64,000 nt of DNA from assembly GCA_900491605.1 (NCBI GenBank), contig UESW01004014.1:1233496-1297495 (forward strand), read 5' to 3'. Each line of letters starts with the position of its first letter. Within the stretch, counting starts at the first letter, position 1. The notes beneath the pieces are model-generated. The model did not search any database and had not been told where the DNA came from. It was given only the letters and a program-made list of their open reading frames with translations. This stretch comes from Calamus simplicifolius. Lineage: Eukaryota > Streptophyta > Magnoliopsida > Arecales > Arecaceae. This document shows positions 11,495 to 23,559 of the stretch, one piece after another. The translations under genes were made by a program, and so were the position numbers.

Positions 11495-13214
11495 AGAATA
11501 TAGAATCCAAATTTTCCCTCTCATAATCAATTAAATTTCATTAAAAGTCACGGTCATCGATACATCATTGATCTGTCATAAGATACAAATAATTATGGAT
11601 TTTTCTTTCCCATTTCCTCCTTAGGCTCCCAATAGTCCCTCTCTCAGAATGATTATTCTACTGATCTTTGACATAAGGAATACTACACTATTTCAGAACT
11701 TGATTCTTACGGTCCATAATGTGCACAAGATGATCTTCATAGGTCAATTCTTTCTTAAGCTAAATTGGTTCAAGTTATAACACATAACGGAGTTTAAAAT
11801 ATACTTCCTCTATCATAAAGATATGAAACACATTGAACACTACAAAGAGTAATGAAAGCAGTGCTAAGCTATAAGACACTTCCTTTATCTTGATCAAAGT
11901 TTCAAATGACCCAATGTTTTGTGGCTCAAGTCACCTCTAACACAGACCTCATAACATCATTGGTTAGCAAAACTTCCAAATGATCTTTAACCTGAAATTT
12001 CAAACATAACTTTTCTATTAACTTTGAGCTACAAAAACTGCTTTAATTAATGATACTTTTCATAACTGCTAAACAAGCTCAGTCCAAAATTGTCGCTTTC
12101 ACATCATCTCAATATGAAGGAAATCTATACCTTATATCGTAGACAATTGAAATGAATCCATTTGAATATTGGCTTGGTAATCAATAAATAAGCAATTTCA
12201 TTAAGGTTAAGAACAATACCAAGCACCTCTTAAATCCATCACACAGGCTCACAGTATAACATCTAAAATCTTATTGGTTTCTGCAGTTGTCTATTACCTG
12301 TATAATGTCTTCCATACTTAAGGTTAGCAACATATCAGGTACTCTCGATTCCTTGATAAGACAGTTCGAAATTCTTGTGAATTAGATATAAGATAATTTT
12401 CTTTCAATGCTCTCTCAACTCTTGAATAGTTGAATGTACCATTAATCATTACGACACTTATATCAATCATCATAATATACTTGGTTTTACTCTTGAATAC
12501 TTCAAGCTAACATCAATGAACATTATGCCAATCATTTAAGATATCTTTCATAATTATCATAATTAAAATTCATTTTTTTTGAATATAGATATGCCACTCA
12601 TGGCTGATTGATAATTTATCCATCCAGTCTCGAATTCAGAAAGTACTCAATTATGATTAATCAAAAACATAAATTAACTATTCCATTCCCAAAATATCAT
12701 CAATATTAATCATCCCTATAACCAGCAGATGAGTTCATAATCTTACAATATCAATAATGTAAGTTCTACAATTAAGATTCATTATATTCATCCACATTCA
12801 AATTCAGATTTAATACCTCAAGATCCATATATCAACTCAATTGCAATATGGACATAAGGGTGATATCTTAGTCATATTAGTCATCAATTGAAATTTTCAA
12901 CTATTATGTCATATTAAAGTTTCATCTACCCATATTATTTAAAGGTCTAAAATTGCTACGAATCATTTCCAACAAGTTTAATGGAGCTAAAACCTCTAGA
13001 AGCCCCTTGACCTCCCCACTGATCAAGGCTACCAGCTAGGGAGCCCACATAATATTTTTGACTTGCGATGATTCATTCTCAATTCCTATCAAACTTGTAA
13101 TTCAATTAATATCTTGATAAACTTTAAATTTCAAGCTCCCAAAGCATAATTCATGAAATTCCTTGAAAGTCATAATTGTCTCAATGTCATCCAAGTATTT
13201 TGCCTAGAGTGTCA
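11495..13214. other. Non-coding interior of the Gypsy element
   Basis: AT-rich DNA with no open frame longer than 60 codons that resembles a retroelement domain. Either strongly decayed pol or unrelated filler. Confidence 0.6.
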
Positions 13215-13481
13215 TTATGCATATGTCCCTAAGATCATAACCTGGGTCTTGTGGGTTATGGGCCCACCATGCTTCCGCTGCGCACTCTGATGCTGCATGT
13301 CCTGCATAGACTGCGCCAAACTCGAGAGAGCTTGAAGCATCTCAGACTGGAATCGCTGGTGCTCAGTTCCTACTGGGTTAGCAGGGGCCATACCTCCAGT
13401 AGTTCCTTGACCCACCGGCTGATCAGCATTACCGGCCAGAGAGTCCTCCTCATACAGTTGGCTCCTAGTATGGCGAGCCAT
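13215..13481 (-). pseudogene. Gag N-terminal remnant of the Gypsy element
   Basis: An 88-codon open frame begins MARHTRSQLYEED about 190 bases after the PBS, as expected for a Gypsy gag start. It is Gln/Met-rich (SEMLQALSSLAQSMQDMQHQ), as in the amino end of many plant Gypsy gag proteins, and then ends without a capsid or zinc-knuckle region. The rest of the coding region is missing, so only an N-terminal gag piece could be made. Confidence 0.65.
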
Positions 13482-13670
13482 AACTATTTTCTGATAAATT
13501 AGATTTGGTTAATATCATCATAGACTAAAGTGTCAGGTGACCCTAAGTATAATGTCATCAAAATATGTTCTCTACGTGTTATCATGTCAATATGTCCTGT
13601 GTCCCTAGGGTCATAAGTTCTCTACCTATTATCATATCAATATGTCTGTGTCCCTAGAGTCATAACCTAT

Positions 13671-13682
13671 GCTCTGATACCA
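13671..13682 (-). other. Primer binding site, initiator tRNA-Met type
   Basis: The minus strand reads TGGTATCAGAGC, seven bases inside the LTR end at 13690. Confidence 0.88.
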
Positions 13683-13689
13683 TAAAAGC

Positions 13690-16604
13690 TGTCACGCCCC
13701 AGACCCAAAAATTTTGAGCTAGGGTGACAACCCGCCGCGTGCCGGGCACGCAAGGCATCCTGAAACATGACACTGAATTCAAGAAAAGCAACAACCTATA
13801 TATCATTCAAGTCCATGTCTTTAATACAATCCATAACTAAAGAATTGGGCTACAAGCCCTACACATAAGCATTTCTGGGTTTACATCAACATATGAATCC
13901 ACTTTATAGAAGCTCCAACGAACCTATGGTTCCTTACACACCGCACTAATATAGTCTGGGCGTCAAGCCCTACACATAAATACACTGGTATAGCAATAAA
14001 ACAAAATCTATATTTTATTTGGGTTGAGGTCCATCACTCCAACATGTTATTCTCAAATCTCATGGTCCTGTAGCAAAAACATTATAATATTTTTATGAGA
14101 TTACACTCAGTAAGTAAACCATGTTATACAGTCCAATCATAGCATAGCAATCAATAAGCATATAAATGATCTGCATGCATAAACATTTTATCAATACTCA
14201 AACATGCAATGTAAGTAAACCCATCATTGTTATATTATATCATGTGTCCCACGGCCCTGCAATGCCCCATAACAAAGGAGAGCCGTGGTGGCACATATAA
14301 ATATAATTCAAATCATTTGCACTCATCATTGTTGTATTATATCATAGCAAATTATCAGTGCATATAAAGCATTCCAATTGTTATATTATATCATATGTGT
14401 CCCACGGCCCTGCAATGCCCCATAACAAAGGAGAGCCGCGGCGGCACATATAAATATAATTCATTCTTTTGCATTCACAATCACTCCATTATGCAATGTA
14501 AGTATTATATCATGCATGTCCCACGGCCCTGTAATGCCTCATCTGAGCACATCCTCTAGATGTGTATGGCCATAGCAAAGGAGAACCGCGGCGGCACTTA
14601 TGAATATAATACCAATCATTTGCATCTATAACCGCTCAATTATACTATATAGGTAAACCCACTGTTTATACTCTCAATGGTAACTGTAAATGTGACCCAC
14701 GGCCCTGCAATATCTCAATAATGTACCAACAGGTATCCCCCCTACTGAAGTAGGGTCGAAATACCATATTATACTAACAAGTATCCCCCCTACTGAAGTA
14801 GGGTCGAAATACCATAGTATACCAACAAGTATCCCCCCTACTGAAGTAGGATCGAAATACCATAGTGTACCAACAAGTATCCCCCCTACTGAAGTAGGGT
14901 CGAAATACCATAGTGTACCAACAAGTATCCCCCCTACTGAAGTAGGGTCAAAATACCATAGTGTACCAACAAGTATCCCCCCTACTGAAGTAGGATCGAA
15001 ATACTAGGGTATGACATGATAAAGGAGAGCCGCGGCAACACATAACAGTACCTCACATCACATGCACTCAACAACATAATATTGCATAAACAGTGGATTA
15101 TACCTACTGAACAATTACATGTAATACATCACATCAATGTCATAATAACTGCATCTCTCATGCATAGCAACTGCATCTCATGCATAGCAACTGCATCTCT
15201 CATGCATAATAACTGCATCTCTCATGCATAGCATCTACACATGAAATCATAGTACATAAACAGCCATGTATTCATAATATTCATCTACTTACAAATTTAG
15301 CCAATAACAATTCTTCATATCACAATTCACAATTTAACTACGCATATCCTGAAACAAATTATTTAATAAACTGATAACTGGCTTACTTACATCCGCACGC
15401 AATCCAACAGATATATCAGCTAATCAGATGTCGGGATACCTGGAGGATTATTTTACACAATTAAATGATTAAAATCTGGATCATGAAATGATTCCTAAGA
15501 CTCTACCCTGACCAATCCACGGGCCCAACTTCGGACTCGAATATCTCTCACCATACTCACTCAAATGGGGAAGTAAAATCATCCCAGAAACTAGATTCAA
15601 CCTAGATTCCAACCATATAATTATTTTATATTTTTCGGCCCGTTACAGGGCCCAAAAACTCTATCTAAAATGGCCCTATAAACGGCCCAAAAGGCCTGAA
15701 CCGGCCGGCCCAGCCGGCCCGGTTCAATCTTGATCCGCCCGATCCCCTGTTTCACCGAACAGGGGACGGGAACATGGCCGGCGGCCGGGGCCGCCACCGG
15801 CCAAATTGGGGGCGGCCCGGCCGCCGGTGGCCGGGCCAGAGCCGGTCGCCGCCGCGGCCGGCCGCCAATCCACCTTTCTTTCCCTCAATTTCACTCATCT
15901 CCTTCCACTCACTCGCTCGGCACGGTGCTGTGCCGGCGGCACGGCCGGCCACCTTGGCCGGCCGGACCTCCACCGGATGCACGCCCGGCACCGGTGGAGG
16001 CGACAGACCAAGGCTCGGGCCTAGCGAGGCGGCGAGCACGCCGCCGGGCCCGAACCAACCGACAGAAGCCGAACCGGCTTCCGCCACCGCCTGAGAGGAG
16101 GGCCAATTGGCCCTCTCTCTCCACTCTCTCTCCACCACTACCCCGCCGGACACCTCCCCCGGTGCCGGCGGGGTCGCCGACCAAATATCAGGCCCAGCGC
16201 GGCGGCGAGCACGCCGCCAAGCCTGAACCAAGGCTTGCCGGCCGCTTCCTATCTCTCTCTCGCTCTCGTGTTCTCTCTCTGTCTCCCTCTCTCATGCTCT
16301 CTCTCTCTGGCTATTTCTCTCTCTCTCACGCTCGCTCTTTCTCTCTCTTACGCTCTCTCCTTCTCTCTCTCTAGAAGCTAGGAAATTTACCTGATGGAGG
16401 AAGTGCACCTGCGTAAAGGAAGGGTCCTCATCCTCCCTATTTATTCACCTGAGCAGCGCCTCGGATCTGAGTTTACTCGAAAGGCCAAACGCTTCGCCTG
16501 GAGCGAAGCGTTAGTCCGGGAACACAATAGTCAGGAGCTTGGTTCATTTGAACCAAGCCTGGTTCATCTGAACCAAATCTGGTTCGTTTGAACCGGGTAC
16601 TACA
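13690..16604 (-). repeat. 5' LTR of the non-autonomous Gypsy (2915 bp)
   Basis: Near-identical to 8431-11444. The 99-bp length difference is almost fully explained by two fewer 48-bp minisatellite units (6 instead of 8). Confidence 0.93.
14722..15006. repeat. 48-bp minisatellite with palindrome, 6 units
   Basis: Same unit as at 9462-9845 in the partner LTR. Two of the six units have GTAGGATCG instead of GTAGGGTCG, which breaks the palindrome by one base. Confidence 0.95.
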
Positions 16605-16727
16605 CTCCTGTCTATTAAAGGGCATGCCGAGCGACTAGGTCCTCACAAGTCGTAACCCAAAAGAAAGAAGCTCTTGGCTTTACGCACATGAGCTACTCTT
16701 GTGCATGGCAATTGAGAATGATTGCAA
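16605..16727 (+). pseudogene. Proline-rich gene copy 1: TATA region, leader and first codons
   Basis: After the Gypsy LTR the host locus resumes: TATTAAAGGGCATG matches TATAAAAGGGCATG of copy 2, then AAAGAAGCTCTTG and a start-codon region with ATG at 16705-16707 match 32569-32660. The match ends after about seven codons (16727), where an A-run and CACTA-like repeats begin. The TATA box has decayed to TATTAAAG. This is therefore the 5' end of a broken gene copy; a matching 3' half lies inverted at 33717-33495. Confidence 0.7.
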
Positions 16728-17530
16728 CAAAAAAAAAAAACCTAGTTTTGTGATGCAATTTAGTGATAAAAAAAAGTATGGCAAAATAGAGACAAAACAA
16801 TAATGCACAGTGGTATAAAACGACCGAAATACGTGATAAAAAAATTAGTAACAGATTAGCAATGAAGTACGTTGCTAATTTGTTAACATCGCTAATTAGC
16901 GATGTTTAAATTCAGCATCATTAATTAGCGATGATATTATGGTATCGCTAATTAGCAATGCCATTTTGCGTCACTAACGCCAACATAAGACATTGCTAAT
17001 TAGTGACCCCAGTATTTGGGATCGCTAATTAGCGACTCTACTATTGGGTGTCGCTAATTAGCGACGTTATAAGTAGGCGATGCTAATTGTCGCTCTAATA
17101 AAATGCAACCCGTCAGCCCTCTCATTTTTTCACTCGCTAAGCAGTGCCTTTATAATTTCCATGGCAACAACTTTGCTATGGAACATTTTTTTCAGGGTCA
17201 AATTTATTTATAGTATCAGTGCCTACAAATATTTATAAATACCATGTCTCTTTATTTATCATGTATCATTAATTGTATAAGCAAGTTTAAATTTTATCTT
17301 CATCAAATAAATTTATAAAAAAAATTATAATAAATATTGATGCCATTGCAATGCAAATTTTGGTCACTAAAGAAAAAAAAGTAACGACATGATATATCGT
17401 TAAACAACGACGCTAGTAGCATTGCTAAATTGCGACACAAAACTGCATCATAACATCGCTAAATTGCGATGCAAAACTGCATCGTAACGTAGCTAGTCAA
17501 GTGGGTGATTACACTATTCCGGTGCTAGTC
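16728..17530. repeat. CACTA-like subterminal palindrome cluster
   Basis: Many copies of ATCGCTAATTAGCGAT and variants (GCGATG, TCGCTAATTAGCGAC) occur between 16850 and 17090, and GCGATGCAAAACTGCATCGTAA-like inverted pairs occur at 17400-17490. Clustered short palindromes of this type are TNPA-binding subterminal repeats in CACTA elements; the large CACTA at 39.5-49.2 kb has the related GCGACGCAAT motif. I see no CACTA terminus at either end here. Confidence 0.6.
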
Positions 17531-17539
17531 AAGCCTGAA

Positions 17540-19760
17540 AGATCAGAAAACAAAATTTGTTGGAGTGCAATAGGGCATGAGTCCCCTTGCTTCCAATTTC
17601 AAAAATCAGAGTGGTGAGCTACTAAAGCTGCAACTCAATCAATGTTGCTTGATAGGTGAGTTGGCTTCTTGATATACATGTTGGATCTAAACCATACGTA
17701 CATCCTAGAAGACAGACCAAATGTCATGGATCAAGAGGTTGGTAGGTGAGTGGTCATGCGGATCCTACCTGATCCATCGAATGACAGTAAGTGAATCCCC
17801 CTCAATGGTGAGACAACGAGCTCCAAGAATGCGGGTAGCATAGGAGATGCCTATCCATGCTGCATGAAGATCGGTCATAGGGATAAATGAATCTAGAAGA
17901 CCAAATCGACCTACTGTTAATATAGCTCCATCTGACCCTCAGATAACAAAAGCTGAGCTTGCGGATCTACCTCTGATACTTCTAGCAAAGTTAATTTTAA
18001 TAGAACCAAAAGGTAAAGGCTCCCAAGAGATGAAGACCGTATGACGGTGCACTGCCAAGGCAGCTGGGGAGTCCAAAAGGTCAGGTCTGTCAAAATTGTA
18101 GGCACTATCATGAAGTGTATACTCTACTGAAAAAGAGGCTGCTTTCCTCAAGATCCTATGAATAGGTACAATCTCATCAGTAAAAACAAGGAGATTCTTA
18201 TATAATATATCTGGTGAGCAATGTAGGCCCAGGTAACTCCCTGGACCTGAATGCCCCATCGAGTAGCCTAACAGATTAAGCACAGGAAGGACAACCATCG
18301 AGGTCCAGTATCATCCTCCCAAGGGTAATGTCCCAATGTCTACCATATCAATCTCACTCTGAGACAGGTAAATATGGCATGGTCAGTAGTTTCTTCCTTC
18401 AGACCACACAGTGGACATACAGGCTGGATGGGCAGGTTTCATCCAAAAAGTAGTTGTAGGTAGGAAGATAATCCCATGCAAGCTTCCACATAAATAGTAA
18501 TCCTAGGATGGGTGGGAAGCTGCCATATCCATGCTGCATCAATCGTATTCTAAGGTTGTGACCTGTAGATCTTCATAAGATCCCTGGTGGAAGCACAAAG
18601 AATACAAGATCGCCTCCATATTTGGGTATTAGAGGTATGTCCTAAAGCAAGGAGGATAGTAAGAATTTGGCATGAGAGCTCATCTCCAAAAAGATGGTAC
18701 ATAGTGGAAGTATGCCAAGCATGGAAGTCCTGACTAATCAAGTCACTGACTCGCATGTTGCTATGAATATCTGTGCTAACAAATGTTGGCCATCGGAATA
18801 GGGAAAGACCTACAATCCATGTATCTTGAACTACATCAATAGAGGACCCATTGCCGATCATCTAGGAGATGTTGTTCATGATAGCCAAAGCATGTCGACA
18901 TATCTCTTTTCAAAAAAAAGATGCATCCACGAGTAGATTGAAGATCTATGTATGGACTCTAGTCTCCATATCTGGCTCGCATAAAGGAGCTCCACATGCA
19001 GTGTGGATCAAGCAAATACCATGTAGCATATCTGGCAATCAAAGCCTCTCTCCTGATGATCAAGGATTGAATCTCAAGTTCGTCTTCACTCATCGACAGA
19101 CAAACTGTATCCCAAGCAAGTAGGTGAACACCATAGCTGTCCTGCATAGATGCCCAAAGAAAATCCTAGAAGCACCTTTCAATCTTCCTTAGGCAGGTTG
19201 TCAGAATAATAGCATTAGATAGGATATAGAGTGGAAGAGAAGTGAGGACAGAACACAGAAGGATAATCCTACCCATTATAGATAGTCCAGTAACCTGCCA
19301 TCTATCTCTATCGAGACAGTCCCGTATCCGTCGCTTTAAATCATAGTAGTCACTCCTTCGTGACCATCTCTCCATAATAGGGATCTCCATATAATATAAG
19401 CGATCAGCTTGTGCTCAGATACCCAATCTCCCAGTGATGGTGACTTGAGTCCTAAAAGTGGTCTTAGGGCTAAAACAGATCATGGATTTATGAAGATTGA
19501 CCTTCTAATCAGAGGCCTGGCAATAAGATTGAATAATAGATGGAAGCATTTTGGACTGATGCATAGCCTAGCAAAATATAATCATCCGCAAAAAGGAAGT
19601 GAGAAAGCGAAGGGCCATGGGGGCCAGCAAGGCATGGGTCAAGTCGAGAGTCCTGCATTGCCAAGGAGAAAGCATGTGACATATCATCAGCATAAAGGGT
19701 GAACAAAAATGATGATATGAGACATCCCTGATGCAGCTCAATAGCTGACTGATGCATGGC
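17540..19760 (-). pseudogene. L1-type LINE, 5'-truncated ORF2 with RNase H
   Basis: The minus strand gives, in order: reverse transcriptase with YADDMSHAF (about 19690) and FADDYILLGYA (about 19575), the post-RT region (19390-19166, SIMGRIILL), the thumb-like segment (19147-18959), the GNGSSIDVVQDTW block (about 18855), a zinc-binding C-terminal segment (about 18440-18370) and an RNase H domain with TIEGDS and a QEANSP segment (17860-17650). Plant L1 elements carry this RNase H. Many stops and frame changes make it inactive. It is cut at 19760, near the start of the RT core, the usual sign of incomplete reverse transcription, and that same break is present in the copy at 38.55 kb. Confidence 0.85.
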
Positions 19761-19769
19761 CTTTATAAA

Positions 19770-20628
19770 GACGCGAGCCGATTTTGGATTTTGTTGCTTC
19801 GAAAAGTCTCAAACCTACAAGGAGCAAGGCTGAAGAGATGGCCGGCACATACCACTTAAAAATATATTCATATCCAAATTTGCTTTTATTTGACAAATAT
19901 AAATCCAAATAAAGATATTAGTTGATACAAAAAATTCATGTTCATAAAACAAATATAGATAGTGTTAAAGTTTATCGTGTTTAACAAGCTTAATAAGAAT
20001 GTGTTTCCTAATATGTGTAGATAAGACACTCATAAATACTATTAAAGTTTATCTTAAGTTTAACAAGCTCAATAACAACATACTTCCTAATATGTATAGA
20101 ACATGAATCCCGATATAGAACGCTATAAATCCTCTTTCCATATAAGCATACGTAGCTTAGGCCTGACAACATATAAATTTAAAGGGATGAAGAATTCTAA
20201 AAATATGTTCTAATTAGTTGTATTTTTATTTAGGACTTTGTAAGAGAGAGTTGTCAAAAGAGACAATCTTTGTCATCTCCAATATTTTCTTCATAATAAA
20301 TTTCTATCATCTTAGCTGGTACGGATGTAAGTTAATTGATTGAACTATAAAAAATTGTGTATGTTATTTTTTTTCTATTTGTTTTCCCTTCTTTCCTATT
20401 GATCCCTCCTTCTCTACACTCAATAAGTAGTATTTGAGCTTCTTTTATGCCTAATAATTGGTATCAGTGTTTTGTTTATATATAACAAATAGTAATAGAG
20501 CCTGATTCTTGAGCAAATGTAGGGCTTTGATCCCTAGAGGATAGGTGCAGTAATAGCTACATGGATCTTGGAGTAGCATGGATCGTGAAAGAGAAGTAGG
20601 GCATCGAAGCTCTAAGCCCTTGCTAATC
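19770..20628. repeat. Inverted duplication arm A, left part
   Basis: Reverse-complement match to about 37285-38545, interrupted there by a hAT MITE. Shared landmarks include GCAACAAA next to TCGAAAAGTCTCAAACC, AAGTTTAACAAGCTCAATAA and GGGATCAAAGCCCT(A/G)CA. Near 20440-20470 there is TAATAATTGGTATCAGTG, which looks like a decayed LTR end and PBS, so this arm may itself be an old Copia LTR. No gene is visible. Confidence 0.75.
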
Positions 20629-20978
20629 TGTTGAAAATTAAACTTGTTTTAATGAAAAAAAAACTGAAGACTTCATGGAGAAAAGAAGAGTTGAAAAAAA
20701 TCGAAGGCTTTATAAGAGAACGGAAGAGTTATTTTGAAAAGATAAAATGGTTCAGTTTTTTGTAACTTACTCTTAAATGTTTTTGGTTTTCTAGGCGTGT
20801 ATTAAGTAGTGGTAAATGAAAGGACATGACTCTTATAAATGTGAGAGGTATTTGCCCAAAAGAAAAATATAGAGACTTTGTATTCCCTAATAAGAGAGTA
20901 TCATTTTTCTTATTGAAAGCATCCTCCCCTTCCATCAATATGGTATCAGAGCTTCTTGTGTGCCCACTATGTTTCCAA
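20629..20978 (+). repeat. 5' LTR of Copia 20629-25435
   Basis: Begins TGTTGAAAATTAAAC and ends near GTTTCCAA; the final CA seen in the 3' LTR is altered here. It contains a PBS-like TGGTATCAGAGC at 20941-20952, 28 bases before its end, in addition to the true PBS at 20980-20991. Confidence 0.85.
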
Positions 20979-20979
20979 G

Positions 20980-20991
20980 TGGTATCAGAGC
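20980..20991 (+). other. Primer binding site, initiator tRNA-Met type
   Basis: TGGTATCAGAGC follows the 5' LTR directly. Confidence 0.85.
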
Positions 20992-21175
20992 CATGTTCTA
21001 TTGAGAGGACCAATCTTGAGGGAGATGGCCAGCGATGGTGTGCATATTCAAGTTCCCAAGCTTACTAAAGAGAACTATGGAATTGGAGTATCCAAATGAA
21101 GTCATTATTTGGCTCACAAGATCTATGAGAAGTTGTTAAAGATGGCTACACTGAGCCTACAACAGAGCAAGAAAG

Positions 21176-21990
21176 ATGGTACAATCAAGCACAAAGAGAT
21201 ACTTTGAGAGCCTTAAGGAGAAGAGACAAAAAGCTTTGTTCCAATTATATCAAGCTTTAGATGAGGTGACATTTAAGAGAATTGCTGAAGCAACTTCTGC
21301 AAATGAAGCTTGGGATACTCTCTCTACTATCTTTAAAGGAGAAGAAAAGGTGAAGCGAATCCGGCTTCAACAATTGCAAGGAGAATTTGAAGTCACCACC
21401 ATGAAGGAGATAGAAAACATATTTGACTATTACTCTCGGATATTGGTTATTGTAAATCAATTGAAGAGAAATGAAGAGAAGGTAGAAGATGTTCGAGTGG
21501 TGGAGAAGATACATCGGTCTTTGACACCGAGGTTTGAGCATGTTTTTGTCGCCATTGAAGAAGCTAATGATGTTGATACACTTTTCATCAATGTGTTGAT
21601 GGGCAAACTTCAAATTCATGAACAAAAGATGCAAAAGAAAAATGAAGCACATAATATGGAGCAAATACTTCAATCCAAGGTGGAAGTAAAAGATCAAAAG
21701 GAGAAAGATAAAGGACTTCAATTTGCCTTTAGCAACAAAAGAGATGGCAGAAACAACTATCGTGGTGGCAGAAACAACTACCGTGGTCATGGTCGAAGCC
21801 ATGGCCGTGGTCAAAGAAGCTATAATGATGGAGGAGGCCAAAGCTCAAATTTTAGCAATAAAGAGGTGGCAGAAGAGGTGGACATGGACGAGGTAGAAGA
21901 TCAATTGGAGGTCGTGATCAATCAAGATCCAATGTTCAATGCTATAATTGTCAAAAATATGGACACTATAGCTATGAGTATTGGAACAAT
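21176..21990 (+). pseudogene. Copia gag with degenerate zinc knuckle
   Basis: The open frame 21176-22072 begins inside gag; its true start is likely further 5', near 21024. It carries the UBN2 gag domain (ANEAWDTLSTIFKGEEKVK at about 21298, then an LQQLQGEFE segment) and an Arg/Gly-rich stretch (RGGRNNYRGHGRSHGRG) that would bind RNA. The zinc knuckle at about 21937 lies in another frame (CYNCQKYGHYSYEYW): the last Cys of CX2CX4HX4C has become Tyr. A frameshift near 21850 separates the two. Confidence 0.88.
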
Positions 21991-22049
21991 AAGCAAAGCA
22001 ACTACATTGAATCCAACAACCAAGAAGGAAAGCCGACTCTTCTTTTGTC

Positions 22050-23460
22050 ATGCCAAGAAGATGGTGACTTGAAGAATATATGGTTTCTTGACTCAGGAGC
22101 CTCGAATCATATGTGTGGAAGAAAAGACCTATTTGTGGAATTGCAAGAAGGGGAGTTTTGTGATGTGAAGTTTGGGGATCTCTCCAAAGCTCCTATCAAA
22201 GGAAGAGGTAAAATCATGATTTGGCAAAAGAATGGCAAACCTGATTTCATTTCCAATGTTTATTATGTGCCAAGTTTGAAGAGTAATATTCTTAGTATTG
22301 GCCAACTATTAGAGAAGGGTTATGCAATCCATATGGAAGGACTATCTCTAACTTTAAAAGATTGGAATGGAAAGCTGATTACTCGTGTCTAGATGGCGAA
22401 GAACCGGATGTTTCCTCTTATCTTAAAGATGGAAGCACAAAATTGCTTGCAAGTGGATATCAAGGACCCTTCCTGGCTTTGGCATCTCAGGTTTGGACAT
22501 TTAAATTTTGGAAGTTTGAAATTACTATCTAATAAGGGGATGGTGAAAGGTCTACCACACATAAATTATCCAAATGAAGTTTGTGAGAAGTGCACACTAG
22601 CAAAACATGCAAGAGCTCCCTTCAAAAGTAGAAACTCTTGGAAAGCAACAAAACCATTATAACTAGTGCATACTGATATATGTGGACCTCTTCCAGAATC
22701 TTATGGTGGTAACAAGTATTTCATAACATTTTTGATGACTTTAGTAGAAAATTGTGGGTTTATTTTCTAAAAGAAAAGTCGGCTGCACTCTTTATGTTTA
22801 AATATTTCAAATATTTGGTTGAAAATGAAAGTAACAGTAAAGTGCAGATTTTGAGATCGATAGAGACGAGAATATATGTCAAATGCTTTTAGAAGCTATT
22901 GTGACGAAGAAGGAGTTAGACATCAATTCACCGCCCGTACTCTCCATAACAAAATGGAGTGGCCGAGAGGAAGAATCGGACCATTCTTGACATGACTAGA
23001 AGCATGTTGAAAGAGAAGAACCTTTTCGAGCAATTTTGGGCTGAAGGGGTGGCATGTGCAGCATATCTTATCAACCGAAGCCCAACAAAAGTCATCAAAG
23101 GTATGACACCGGAAGAAGCTTAGAGTGGCTACAAGCCAAGAGTAAGCCACATGAAGATTTTTGGGTGCATTGCCTATGCCCAAGTACCACAAGAGAAAAG
23201 AAAGAAGCTTGATGATCGAAGCCAAAATGCATCTTCATAGGATATAGTGAGCAATCCAAAGCCTACAAATTGTATGATCCAATGGCAAAAAAGGTCATCA
23301 TCAGTCGGGATGTGATTTTCAAGGAAGATGGAGTATGGGATTGGAGTGGTAAAGATTCTCATATCAAATATGTAACACCTTATAATGAAGCTGAGGAGAA
23401 TACAAATGAGGAAGCTACTCAACCAACTTTGTCACCAGCAAGATCATTTTCATCACCATA
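22050..23460 (+). pseudogene. Copia protease and integrase remnants
   Basis: Protease motif WFLDSGASNHMCG lies at about 22083. After a stop, the integrase zinc-binding region follows (HLRFGHLN at about 22480 and CEKCTLAKHARAPF at about 22580), then the catalytic core with TDICGPLPES (about 22672). The core is split by frameshifts near 22730 and 22850 and an internal stop in PEEA*SGYK at about 23120. The C-terminal GKE-like region, with FIGYSEQSKAYKLYDP, lies at about 23235-23280. Confidence 0.88.
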
Positions 23461-23559
23461 AGTTACACCAACTTCCTCAAGAAGTTCTATAAGCCTTGAA
23501 GAGTCAACAAGAAAGTTTAGAAGTATTAGTGATCATTATGATGAAACAGAAGAAGTTGA

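Larger units (their letters stand above)
8431..16604 (-). mobile_element. Non-autonomous Gypsy retrotransposon, complete with target duplication
   Basis: Two direct repeats (8431-11444 and 13690-16604) begin TGTCACG and end GTACTACA on the plus strand, and are flanked by the 5-bp duplication CTCCT. The element reads on the minus strand: PBS at 13682-13671, gag start at 13481, and a 3' polypurine tract at 11457-11445. The internal region is only 2.25 kb. It keeps the first 88 codons of gag and the last codons of a Tekay/Del-type polyprotein (FEDEILIRRGEC, minus strand about 11481-11446), but no protease, RT, RNase H or integrase. It must have used enzymes from a partner. In 270 bp compared by eye the LTRs differ at about 7 positions. 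Confidence 0.93.

Noticed and set aside
15730..16374. A 214-codon frame, with a parallel at 10463-11020 on the other strand
   Set aside because: GC-rich LTR sequence present in both LTR copies; frames shift between the two copies instead of being conserved.
8431..16604. Two independent insertions at 8.4 and 13.7 kb
   Set aside because: Same orientation, same ends, a PBS and polypurine tract placed correctly, and one outer CTCCT duplication show a single element with two LTRs.
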